DNA of 5,382 nucleotides from Woeseia sp. (GCA_018701055.1 JABIUH010000049.1:1-5382), one strand, 5' to 3'. Numbered from the stretch's first letter, positions 1-5,382 are shown. Notes: generated by a model not told the origin, from the sequence alone. Program-made: numbers and translations.

Positions 1-37
1 ACTCGGGACTGTATCGTCGGTATTTCTTCTTTGTCAT
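1..37 (-). CDS. IS3-family transposase OrfA, N-terminus only (cut by window edge)
   Basis: Reading leftward from an ATG at 37-35 gives MTKKKYRRYSPE before the window ends. This lysine/arginine-rich opening followed by YSPE is typical of IS3-family OrfA proteins, the helix-turn-helix subunit that binds the element's ends and is normally fused by frameshifting to the OrfB DDE integrase. A very strong Shine-Dalgarno lies 5 nt upstream, which supports this start. Only 12 residues are visible, so whether the element is intact cannot be judged. The family call rests on the N-terminal pattern together with the terminal-repeat-like sequence just upstream. Confidence 0.6.
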   Translation of the reverse strand, partial: MTKKKYRRYSPE

Positions 38-42
38 GGAAC

Positions 43-50
43 ACCTCCTT
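43..50 (-). promoter_or_regulatory. Strong ribosome binding site for the IS3 OrfA fragment
   Basis: On the minus strand this reads AAGGAGGT, complementary to the 16S rRNA anti-Shine-Dalgarno over 8 nt, and sits 5 nt before the ATG at 37-35. It is the strongest Shine-Dalgarno I see in the window and fixes the start of the truncated OrfA. Confidence 0.7.
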
Positions 51-70
51 ACGCATTATCGCGCACATTT

Positions 71-132
71 AAAGGTGTCCACCAAACCGGGGCTGGACTA
101 AAATGAGGACAAATAAAGACATCCACCAAACC
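71..132. repeat. Pair of direct repeats resembling IS3-type terminal repeats
   Basis: The 18-mers at 71-88 and 115-132 agree at 15 positions and share the 11-base core TCCACCAAACC (78-88 and 122-132), at a 44-bp pitch. Both are in the orientation expected for the outer end of the adjacent IS3 element. Either one is the true end and the other a remnant of an earlier insertion of a related element, or the element carries a duplicated subterminal binding site for its transposase. Confidence 0.55.
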
Positions 133-224
133 ATTCAAAACTGCATATTTAGAATCATTTAACGGCGTGCACGTCGATGCCTTTTAAAGTGAAATGGCGT
201 TCTGCTGTAACGGACTTAATCGCC

Positions 225-329
225 ATGCCGCTGCCACGCCGCCAACTTGTTAGTCTTGATGCCGTCCGCTTCTGGCCGAATCTGGCGTTTTCACACGACC
301 TCGGCCGAAAGCAGCCACTCAAATGTTAG
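225..329 (+). pseudogene. Possible remnant of an IS200-like (Y1/HUH-type) transposase N-terminus
   Basis: An ATG at 225 opens a 34-codon frame ending at TAG 327-329. Its first 13 residues, MPLPRRQLVSLDA (225-263), resemble the start of a family of about 300-residue IS200-like transposases that usually continues into a YYHCVSRCVRRAFLCG-type segment with the HUH/Y1 fold. Here that continuation is absent. The frame instead runs into unrelated sequence (VRFWPNLAF...) and stops, so this would be a 5' scrap left by a deletion or recombination. There is no clear Shine-Dalgarno. The match is short and made from memory of the family, so it could be chance. Confidence 0.3.
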
Positions 330-357
330 TGTAGAGCGACTCGCAAATTTGAACCGG

Positions 358-427
358 TTTCGGCGCCGATTGATCATGTATGTTATTGGTTATTGGTGTG
401 AAGGTGGGTCAGATTTCGATGCCGATT
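358..427. repeat. Degenerate direct repeat resembling an IS21-type element end
   Basis: TTTCGGCGCCGATT (358-371) and TTTCGATGCCGATT (414-427) match at 12 of 14 positions with a 56-bp pitch. The second copy lies in a longer context, GGTGGGTCAGATTTCGATG at 403-421. It resembles the GGGTCA-x-TTTT-x-GATGCCG repeats found near the ends of IS21-family elements downstream of istB. No istA or istB coding remnant is visible, so this would be an isolated end. The resemblance is from memory of such ends, and the call is tentative. Confidence 0.3.
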
Positions 428-512
428 CAAACATTACGAGGGAAAATCCCTAGTACCCCTTAATGCTCAGCGGTGCGGTTACCGCAACGATGATGTTGTG
501 TAGGCAACTTGC

Positions 513-534
513 GATCGTATTAACGTAAACGATC
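513..534. terminator. Weak stem-loop just downstream of the DUF3108 gene
   Basis: GATCGT (513-518) pairs with ACGATC (529-534). Past a one-base bulge, TTA/TAA (520-522 with 526-528) extends the stem around an ACG loop. It starts 13 bp beyond the minus-strand stop at 547-549, where a terminator for the leftward pair would be expected. The minus-strand sequence after it (CGCAAGTTGCC) has no T-tract, so a canonical intrinsic terminator is unlikely. It may be an RNA 3'-end stabilising hairpin or chance. Confidence 0.25.
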
Positions 535-546
535 CTGTGAGAATTA

Positions 547-1266
547 TTACAACGTCGCGTAACGCGTCAATACGGCGCGCATTTGTCGTTTGCCTTTACG
601 ATGTTGCTCGATGATGACCGGTAAGTAACCCAGTTCCTCGACACACCATAGCGTTGTGGCACGCGATGAGTTTGCTGCCTGATGTTGGATGCCTACCGCG
701 TCAAAGCGACCGTAGGGTACTTTGACTGACTTAGTCCCAATGTTTGAGATTGAAAGCACTTTCAGCTTTTCGGCGTCTTGTAACGAATATTCACCCCGCT
801 GAATTCCTTGCATAAGGTCATTCATTAATCCGTACTGAAGTGACACCCGGTCATGAACATTACCATCAAGGCTGGTTGTGAAGTTAACGCCGTTGATCAA
901 GCCGCTGGCAATACGCTCGTCCCAATCAAACTTAAGGTCGGCCGACTCGCCACGCCTCGACAATGTGTCAACCGAAACAAATCTATCTGGTAACAGTCCA
1001 TCGGAAGTGTTTCGCATGACAGAACTTTCACGGATCGAACCTTTGGCAATGATACGTGACATACCAGTTGCCTCGATCGAAGACTCTGCCCGATAGCCGC
1101 CCTCAATAGCCTCGACGCGGGTCCGTAATTTTCCGCCTAAGACACTGATTTTGACTTTGTATTCGGCGGCATGAGGCGTCAATCCGACATCATCGCCCGC
1201 GGCACTTGTCATGCCCATCGAAAAGACAGCAAGTATAATGCTCAATTTTTTGAAAAATTTAGTCAC
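547..1266 (-). CDS. Exported DUF3108-family protein
   Basis: A predicted periplasmic protein of unknown molecular function. Starting at GTG 1266-1264 it has 239 residues. The first 24 form a classical Sec signal peptide: TKFFKK charged region, hydrophobic LSIILAVFSMGM, then TSAAG, with cleavage likely after SAA or SAAG. The mature part begins with LTPHAAEYKVKISVLGGKL and ends with a TTLWCVEELGYLPVIIEQHRKGKRQMRAVLT-type strand pattern. Both are characteristic of DUF3108 (PF11306), a beta-rich envelope family. An in-frame ATG at 1305 would add 13 residues (MRVLSSQSGRDRT) but overlaps the upstream gene and has no Shine-Dalgarno. I prefer the GTG because it lies 4 nt after the upstream TAG (1273-1271) and gives a compact signal peptide. 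The 4-nt gap indicates co-transcription with the DUF374 acyltransferase. Confidence 0.85.
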   Translation of the reverse strand: MTKFFKKLSIILAVFSMGMTSAAGDDVGLTPHAAEYKVKISVLGGKLRTRVEAIEGGYRAESSIEATGMSRIIAKGSIRESSVMRNTSDGLLPDRFVSVDTLSRRGESADLKFDWDERIASGLINGVNFTTSLDGNVHDRVSLQYGLMNDLMQGIQRGEYSLQDAEKLKVLSISNIGTKSVKVPYGRFDAVGIQHQAANSSRATTLWCVEELGYLPVIIEQHRKGKRQMRAVLTRYATL

Positions 1267-1270
1267 CGTC

Positions 1271-2080
1271 CTATCTCTTCCGCTCTGCGAGCTCAGCACC
1301 CGCATCTTTCATTAATTCGATCATTGCCCGTTCCATTTGAACTCGACAATTTTCCATGTCGTCCTTTCCGGCCCGCTTCGGCACGATCACCGGCTCGCCA
1401 ATAGCCAGTACGACCCGTGTGAATGGCTTTGGGATCATGAAGTCGTCCCAGCGTTTCAAGTACCAGGCCCGTTCAGCTGCACAGGCAAGCGGTACCATTG
1501 GAGCTCCACCAATTCGTGCCATCAATACCGTCCCGGCCTTGAACTCATACTTCGGTCCGTTGGGGCCGTCTGCGGTGGTCACAATTGAGACGCCGCGCTT
1601 CATCATTTGTTGCATGTCGCGTAGCACGAGTGCGCCTGTTTGGTTTGCCGAACCACGAATAACCTCGGCGCCCCATGCGCGGGCCACCCGGTCTGGCACC
1701 TCTCCATCCACTGAAGACGAGATCAGGAAGCAGGCGCGAAAGCCGCGTTTAATCCAATTCTTGAGCGTTCCTGAACACAAAACGTGGTGTTGATGCCAGT
1801 AACAAGGCGCATAGACGGTGCCCGAGTCCGAAATAACTCGATCCGCTATATCTTCGCCAATAACGGCTTGCACCCGATAGGTAGAGGAGAGCAGGGAAAA
1901 GACTCCCCGTAAAACGGGTAGCCCGAGAAAATAATACACACGACGAACGGTGGACATCTCGCGCTGTGAGCGTGTACTCCGACGTGTTTCCACGTCAGAA
2001 AAATCAGGCCTCCTGTCAGGTTCGGTCATCAAAGCACTCGTCGCGTTTGGGAGATTTGGGCAGAGTTCATTATGGTCCAT
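1271..2080 (-). CDS. DUF374 lysophospholipid acyltransferase-like protein
   Basis: Probably a cytoplasmic or inner-membrane-associated acyltransferase that moves a fatty acyl chain onto a lipid acceptor; the substrate is not shown by the sequence. The 269-residue product carries the DUF374 (PF04028, LPLAT superfamily) signature. This comprises YWHQHH (94-99) at the catalytic His position, SSSVDGE (121-127) with the acidic partner D125, then VIRGSANQTGA (140-150), TTADGPNGPKYEFKAG (168-183), and VPLACAAERAWYLKRWDDFMIPKPF (197-220). It ends with GEPV. The residues before about 45 are polar and arginine-rich and are not part of the family core. Internal starts at M18 (2029) or M42 (1957) are possible, and none of the three has a strong Shine-Dalgarno. 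A short hydrophobic stretch (YYFLGLPVLRGVFSLL, 49-64) may dip into the membrane. It is first of a two-gene leftward unit with the DUF3108 gene. Confidence 0.85.
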   Translation of the reverse strand: MDHNELCPNLPNATSALMTEPDRRPDFSDVETRRSTRSQREMSTVRRVYYFLGLPVLRGVFSLLSSTYRVQAVIGEDIADRVISDSGTVYAPCYWHQHHVLCSGTLKNWIKRGFRACFLISSSVDGEVPDRVARAWGAEVIRGSANQTGALVLRDMQQMMKRGVSIVTTADGPNGPKYEFKAGTVLMARIGGAPMVPLACAAERAWYLKRWDDFMIPKPFTRVVLAIGEPVIVPKRAGKDDMENCRVQMERAMIELMKDAGAELAERKR

Positions 2081-2104
2081 TTTACGAGCTTAAGCGGACG
2101 CTGC

Positions 2105-2134
2105 TGAACAACATATGAATTGCGCTTATATAGT
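2105..2134 (+). promoter_or_regulatory. Candidate sigma70-type promoter for the P450 operon
   Basis: TGAACA (2105-2110; 4 of 6 to TTGACA) and TATAGT (2129-2134; 4 of 6 to TATAAT) are separated by 18 bp on the plus strand. Transcription from here would give a leader of a little over 110 nt containing the palindrome at 2227-2246. The match is modest, and other weak combinations exist closer to the gene. Confidence 0.25.
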
Positions 2135-2226
2135 GCTCTAACGCCGCGCCGATTGGCATGCGAGTTTGCAGTATCGATCATGGCCTGGTCAATGTAGTAT
2201 GGCGCCAACTTTGCAGGCGAAACTTG

Positions 2227-2246
2227 GTGTTTTCTGCAGAAAACAC
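2227..2246. promoter_or_regulatory. Perfect 20-bp palindrome, candidate operator or leader hairpin
   Basis: The half-site GTGTTTTCTG is followed immediately by its exact reverse complement CAGAAAACAC, with no mismatch. Symmetry breaks at the next base on each side (G at 2226, G at 2247). It ends 10 bp before the P450 ATG. As DNA, this is a good dimeric-repressor operator of the size used by TetR-type and similar regulators. As RNA, it would fold as an 8-bp stem with a TGCA loop right over the ribosome landing site. The regulator cannot be identified from the window. Confidence 0.65.
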
Positions 2247-2256
2247 GTTATGAAAC

Positions 2257-3573
2257 ATGCCCTTACCCGAAGAAACCAGACGAATTGCTCCTGGCCCGAA
2301 ACAGCCGCTCGCGGTTGGCATTGATCCGGATACGCTCGAGTGTTTCTCGGCGCTACGACAACAATATGGCAACGTCGTTAATTTAACGACGTCGAACGGT
2401 CGCAAGGCGTGTTTTATCAACGACGCGACTGACGTTCGAAAGCTCCTCGTTAAACAGCATGCAAACTACAAGAAAGGGCCAGGATTCGAGCGCGTGAAAA
2501 TGTTGCTGGGTAATGGCCTCATTGTGAGTGACGGCACGACCTGGCGACGGTCGAGACGAATGATTCAACCGGCGTTTAGCCGGCAAAACCTGCACCGACT
2601 TATTGAAATAATGACGTCCTGTGCCGAAAAGACGTCCGCGCGCTGGGAAGCCGCGGCCGAAGCGGGCGAAACGATTGACGTAACCCAAGACATGAGCGAA
2701 TTTTCTTTAGAGCTCATTTTACGCTGCATTTTTGGCGTCGATTACGAACGTAGCATAGTGGTCGGTGACCAGAATCCTTTCGAATTCTTAAGTAAAGAAT
2801 CGGCAAGAGACCTGCGAGTGGTCATGCAGGTTCGTGACACTCGCGAACTGATTCTGCGCATCATAAGGGAAAGGCAAGAGAGGGGAGACGACGACGCATT
2901 CGATTTTCTCTCGATGTATTTGGCCGCTCGCGACAAGGATGGCGTACGATTTACGGACAAAGAACTTCTCGATGAATTAATCACGCTAATCGTGGCAGGT
3001 TATGAGACTTCCGCGGGAACGCTCAATTGGGCCTGGTTTCTACTGGCAACGCATCCAGAGGTTGAGCAAACACTATTGGATGAAGCAAAATCTTGCCTTG
3101 GCAACACAAGTGAGATGGACCAACAGTCAATTGCAGACATGATCTATGCGCAGCAGGTCCTCGAAGAAACATTGCGTCTGTATCCACCAGTATGGCTTTT
3201 TACCCGGCGTGCGTCGGTGGACGATTCTTTGGTGAACTACGATATGGCGGAAGGAACGGATATTTACCTGTCTCCCTATGTATTGCATCGGAGCGAAGAA
3301 TATTGGGCAAATCCCGACCAGTTCAATCCCGAGCGTTTTTCACCGGAGACCGGCACTTACAAAAAAGGGGAGCGTCCCTATTTTCCTTTTTCACTGGGTC
3401 CGCGTCGTTGTCTTGGCGAATATTTCTCATTTCTTGAGATGAAAGTTCATCTCGGCTTGCTCATACAGAGATTTCATATGACACTGGCCAGCGACGCCGA
3501 GCCTGCATTGGATCTCGGTATAAATTTACGCACCAGCGAAAGCGTGATCCTTCGACCCGAACGACGTATATAG
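2257..3573 (+). CDS. Cytochrome P450 monooxygenase (soluble, class I-like)
   Basis: A heme-thiolate monooxygenase of 438 residues with no N-terminal membrane anchor and no fused reductase, so it needs separate electron-transfer partners that are not in this window. Visible landmarks in order: C-helix WRRSRR (96-101), I-helix oxygen-activation motif AGYETS (247-252) with the E250-T251 acid-alcohol pair, K-helix ETLR (E304, R307), PERF (358-361), and the heme loop FSLGPRRCLG (378-387) with C385 as axial ligand. All invariant residues are present, so it should be active. The segment between GVDYERS (160-166) and RIIRERQERG (201-210), covering the F-G substrate-entry region, is short. An in-frame TGA at 2251-2253 makes ATG 2257 the first possible start, and no clear Shine-Dalgarno precedes it. 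It lies 5 nt from a fatty acyl-AMP ligase, so a free or carrier-bound fatty acyl chain is a plausible substrate; that is inference. Confidence 0.95.
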   Translation: MPLPEETRRIAPGPKQPLAVGIDPDTLECFSALRQQYGNVVNLTTSNGRKACFINDATDVRKLLVKQHANYKKGPGFERVKMLLGNGLIVSDGTTWRRSRRMIQPAFSRQNLHRLIEIMTSCAEKTSARWEAAAEAGETIDVTQDMSEFSLELILRCIFGVDYERSIVVGDQNPFEFLSKESARDLRVVMQVRDTRELILRIIRERQERGDDDAFDFLSMYLAARDKDGVRFTDKELLDELITLIVAGYETSAGTLNWAWFLLATHPEVEQTLLDEAKSCLGNTSEMDQQSIADMIYAQQVLEETLRLYPPVWLFTRRASVDDSLVNYDMAEGTDIYLSPYVLHRSEEYWANPDQFNPERFSPETGTYKKGERPYFPFSLGPRRCLGEYFSFLEMKVHLGLLIQRFHMTLASDAEPALDLGINLRTSESVILRPERRI

Positions 3574-3578
3574 ACCGA

Positions 3579-5382
3579 ATGAAACTGTACGAAAACATGA
3601 CGCACATCCTCATGGATGCGCGCGACAAAGATCGCGAAATTCGGTTTATTGATGGCGCAAAAGACGAGTCAATTCTGAGTTTCCGCGGCTTGTGGGAGCA
3701 GGCCAACCTACAATTGGGCGCGCTGCAATCTAGAGGCATGCAGGCCGGTGACGAACTCGTTATCTTCACTCAATCGAACCAGCGCTTCGTTATTGCGTTT
3801 TGGGCTGCGATTCTGGGCGGAATTGTGCCTGTACCGGTGGCTGTAGGCATTAGCGACGAACATCGCTTGAAACTCTTTCGAATACTGCGCCAGTTAGAGC
3901 GAGGCACTCTGTATTCTGACGCAGCATTAGTCGAGCGGCTTATTGAGTTTGCGACGAAAAAAGAACATGACGTTATTGTTTCCAAGCTTAATGACAATTC
4001 GATTACCGAGATCAACATTGAGTCGGTTGGGCCAGGTGAAATTATTGAAGCCTCGCCTGACAAAACGGCCTTCATTCAGTATTCCTCTGGATCAACCAGT
4101 GACCCTAAGGGCGTTTGCCTCAATCACCAGAATTTAACGGCCAACATTCGAGCAATTGTGGAGGGCGCTGAATGGACGGCCGATGATCAAAGTCTAAGTT
4201 GGATGCCTCTGACTCATGACATGGGACTCATTGGTTATCACTTGAGTGTCATGGCGGCCGGAATGAATCACGCGGTCATGGACACCAGCGTGTTCGTCCG
4301 CCGACCGTTACTCTGGATGGAGAAGGCGAGCGAGTTAAGGGCGACGCAACTGTGCTCTCCAAATTTTGGCTACAAGCATTTCCTGAAACTATTCGAGCGC
4401 AAGGGCCTTGGGGATGCGGATCTTTCTACGGTCAAGTTAATTCTTAACGGCGCTGAACCGATCTCTTGGGATTTGTGCGAGACTTTTCTTAGCGCATTGG
4501 AACGCCATGGACTGCGTAGAACCGCCATGTTCCCGGTGTATGGCCTGGCAGAGGCGACCGTCGGCGTCAGTTTTCCTACCCCCGGTGAAGAATATGCTCG
4601 CATTATTGTTCATCGGCATAATCTAAAAATTGGCTCGCCGATTGTATCGGTCGAGGCAAACTCACCAGATGCCGTGAGCTTCGTCAAAGTGGGCAAAGCC
4701 ATTCGTGATTGCGAGGTTCGCATCGTCGATGACGAAGATGTCGGAGTGGAAGAGGGTGTTGTCGGGCACATTCAGATTAAGGGTCTGAACGTCGCCAGTA
4801 GGATTTACAATGACAATGAATCGGAAATTGTTCTGTTCACCGATGACGATTGGTTGCGGAGCGGTGATTGCGGCGTCATCGTTGATGGCGATTTAGTGAT
4901 CACCGGTCGCTCCAAAGATTTGATCATAGTAAACGGTCAAAATTACTACCCACATGATGTCGAAGAGATTGTGGCGCAGATCGATAACCTCGATTTGGGC
5001 AAGGTCGTGGTTTGCGGGGTGAGCTCATCAGCCAGTCAAACCGAAGAGTTGCTCATTTTCATTTTATATCGGCAGGACATCGAGTCATTTCACGAGCTTG
5101 CAGACGAAGTCAGAAAACACGTGGCAGAACGTGCCGGCCTCGAGTTCGATCATATAATTCCCATTAATCGAATCCCTAAGACCACGAGCGGCAAGGTGCA
5201 ACGGGCACATCTGGCTGCGGCGTATCAAAAAGGCGAGTTTGCAGAGGTCATAGGGGAGATATCGCCGGATAGTGCGGCAGACGATGGCCTGGATGAGGAT
5301 CCTCTGATTCGCGAAATAGAGTTGATTTGTCGAGAGTTTTCTAAAGAAAGGAAAATTGAGCCTGACGATAATTTGTTTGAAG
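3579..5382 (+). CDS. Fatty acyl-AMP ligase with C-terminal carrier domain (loading module), 3' end beyond window
   Basis: Adenylates a fatty acid with ATP and is expected to transfer it to a phosphopantetheine arm. The frame is open for 601 codons to the window edge. ANL-family motifs: YSSGSTSDPKG (168-178), WMPLTHDMGLIG (208-219), NGAEPI (290-295), YGLAEATVGV (321-330), SGDCG (428-432), GRSKDLIIVNGQNYYPHDVE (443-462), and PKTTSGK (533-539) with catalytic K539. NGAEP, YGLAEAT and the YYPHDVE hinge are FAAL-type rather than CoA-ligase-type. The stretch at about 340-372 after the YGLAEAT motif fits the FAAL-specific insertion. From about 572, DEDPLIREIELICREF...IEPDDNLFE matches helix I and the loop of an acyl/peptidyl carrier domain; its phosphopantetheine serine would lie just past the edge. 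The start at 3579 is 5 nt after the P450 stop and has no Shine-Dalgarno, suggesting translational coupling. Further synthase modules may follow in the same protein. Confidence 0.92.
   Translation, partial: MKLYENMTHILMDARDKDREIRFIDGAKDESILSFRGLWEQANLQLGALQSRGMQAGDELVIFTQSNQRFVIAFWAAILGGIVPVPVAVGISDEHRLKLFRILRQLERGTLYSDAALVERLIEFATKKEHDVIVSKLNDNSITEINIESVGPGEIIEASPDKTAFIQYSSGSTSDPKGVCLNHQNLTANIRAIVEGAEWTADDQSLSWMPLTHDMGLIGYHLSVMAAGMNHAVMDTSVFVRRPLLWMEKASELRATQLCSPNFGYKHFLKLFERKGLGDADLSTVKLILNGAEPISWDLCETFLSALERHGLRRTAMFPVYGLAEATVGVSFPTPGEEYARIIVHRHNLKIGSPIVSVEANSPDAVSFVKVGKAIRDCEVRIVDDEDVGVEEGVVGHIQIKGLNVASRIYNDNESEIVLFTDDDWLRSGDCGVIVDGDLVITGRSKDLIIVNGQNYYPHDVEEIVAQIDNLDLGKVVVCGVSSSASQTEELLIFILYRQDIESFHELADEVRKHVAERAGLEFDHIIPINRIPKTTSGKVQRAHLAAAYQKGEFAEVIGEISPDSAADDGLDEDPLIREIELICREFSKERKIEPDDNLFE

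Larger units (their letters stand above)
1..145 (-). mobile_element. End of an IS3-family insertion sequence (IS150-like), truncated by the window
   Basis: The OrfA start (37-35), its ribosome binding site, and an outward stretch with terminal-repeat character define the left end of an IS3-type element whose body lies to the left of the window. On the minus strand the region from about 100 to 71 reads GTCCAGCCCCGGTTTGGTGG followed by ACACC, resembling IS3/IS150-group inverted repeats (a pyrimidine/C-rich start, then GTTTGGTGGAC). A second similar motif lies further out, and minus-strand TGCAG at 145-141 would supply the 5'-TG common in this family. The exact terminus is therefore uncertain: about 100-105 or about 145. 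The matching right end is outside the window, and no target-site duplication can be assessed. Confidence 0.5.
146..546. other. Gene-poor region with insertion-sequence debris and small palindromes
   Basis: No frame here gives a protein I can defend. Besides the transposase scrap (225-263) and the IS21-end-like repeats (358-427), I see an imperfect inverted repeat whose GGCCGA-type arms lie around 272-282 and 301-309. There is also a perfect 10-bp palindrome TCGGCGCCGA at 360-369, and GCGGT/ACCGC arms at 470-474 and 481-485 around a 6-nt loop. The 68-codon plus-strand frame at 247-453 has no ribosome binding site, no recognisable domain and an arginine-rich, low-complexity composition, so I treat it as non-coding. 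The mixture suggests a site of repeated insertion and decay. Confidence 0.5.
2081..2256. promoter_or_regulatory. Divergent intergenic region serving both gene pairs
   Basis: These 176 bp separate the leftward acyltransferase pair from the rightward P450-ligase operon, so promoters for both should lie here. An AT-rich patch at 2126-2134 (TTATATAGT) is the best candidate -10 region and is nearly symmetrical, so it could serve either direction. The heptamer TTTGCAG occurs at 2165-2171 and 2210-2216, 45 bp apart. A 20-bp perfect palindrome lies at 2227-2246. I see no regulator gene inside the window. Confidence 0.6.

Noticed and set aside
247..453. 68-codon plus-strand frame in the left intergenic region
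   Set aside because: It has no ribosome binding site, no recognisable domain and an arginine-rich composition typical of random frames. It overlaps repeat-like and insertion-sequence-like sequence in another frame.
470..485. GCGGT/ACCGC hairpin as an intrinsic terminator
   Set aside because: It has only a 5-bp stem with no T-tract on either strand, and it lies more than 60 bp beyond the nearest stop codon.
1356..1793. 145-codon plus-strand frame opposite the acyltransferase gene
   Set aside because: It is antisense to a well-supported DUF374 coding sequence, and its translation has no family character, so it is a shadow frame.
2165..2216. TTTGCAG direct repeat as a regulator binding pair
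   Set aside because: It is only 7 bp long with a 45-bp pitch and no symmetry. This is plausible by chance and much weaker than the adjacent palindrome.
2383..2688. 101-codon minus-strand frame within the P450 gene
   Set aside because: It lies entirely antisense to the P450 N-terminal half, whose motifs are clear, and its own sequence has no domain pattern.
3770..4075. 101-codon minus-strand frame within the ligase gene
   Set aside because: It is a serine-rich antisense shadow of the FAAL coding sequence, with no independent start signal.
1..5382. CRISPR array, tRNA or rRNA gene
   Set aside because: I saw no regularly spaced identical repeats beyond the two-copy motifs listed, and no cloverleaf or rRNA-like conserved stretches.

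Overview
The window looks like a gammaproteobacterial (or related proteobacterial) chromosome of roughly even base composition. That lineage call rests on gene types only: a DUF374 acyltransferase next to a DUF3108 periplasmic protein, plus IS3-type and possibly IS21-type insertion-sequence debris. The species cannot be named from what is visible.

Layout. Bases 1-145 hold the edge of an IS3-family element on the minus strand: the first 12 codons of its OrfA, a near-perfect Shine-Dalgarno, and two copies of a terminal-repeat-like motif. Bases 146-546 contain no convincing intact gene. They hold a short piece resembling the N-terminus of an IS200-like transposase, a pair of IS21-end-like repeats and small palindromes, and read as an insertion-sequence graveyard. 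Bases 547-2080 carry two tightly packed minus-strand genes, transcribed leftward: a DUF374 lysophospholipid acyltransferase-like protein, then an exported DUF3108 protein. Bases 2081-2256 are the divergent promoter region. It contains a perfect 20-bp palindrome 10 bp upstream of the rightward operon.

Bases 2257-5382 form a rightward, probably translationally coupled pair: a soluble cytochrome P450 and, 5 nt later, a large enzyme that runs off the window. The visible part of the second protein is a fatty acyl-AMP ligase (FAAL) fused to the start of an acyl/peptidyl carrier domain. This is the loading-module architecture that starts lipopeptide or hybrid polyketide-peptide assembly lines. The likely logic is that the ligase activates a fatty acid as acyl-AMP and hands it to the carrier arm, and the P450 oxidises the free or carrier-bound chain. 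The window therefore probably shows the left border of a lipid-derived natural-product cluster, with the palindrome a candidate operator. The product cannot be predicted because everything after the loading module lies outside the window.
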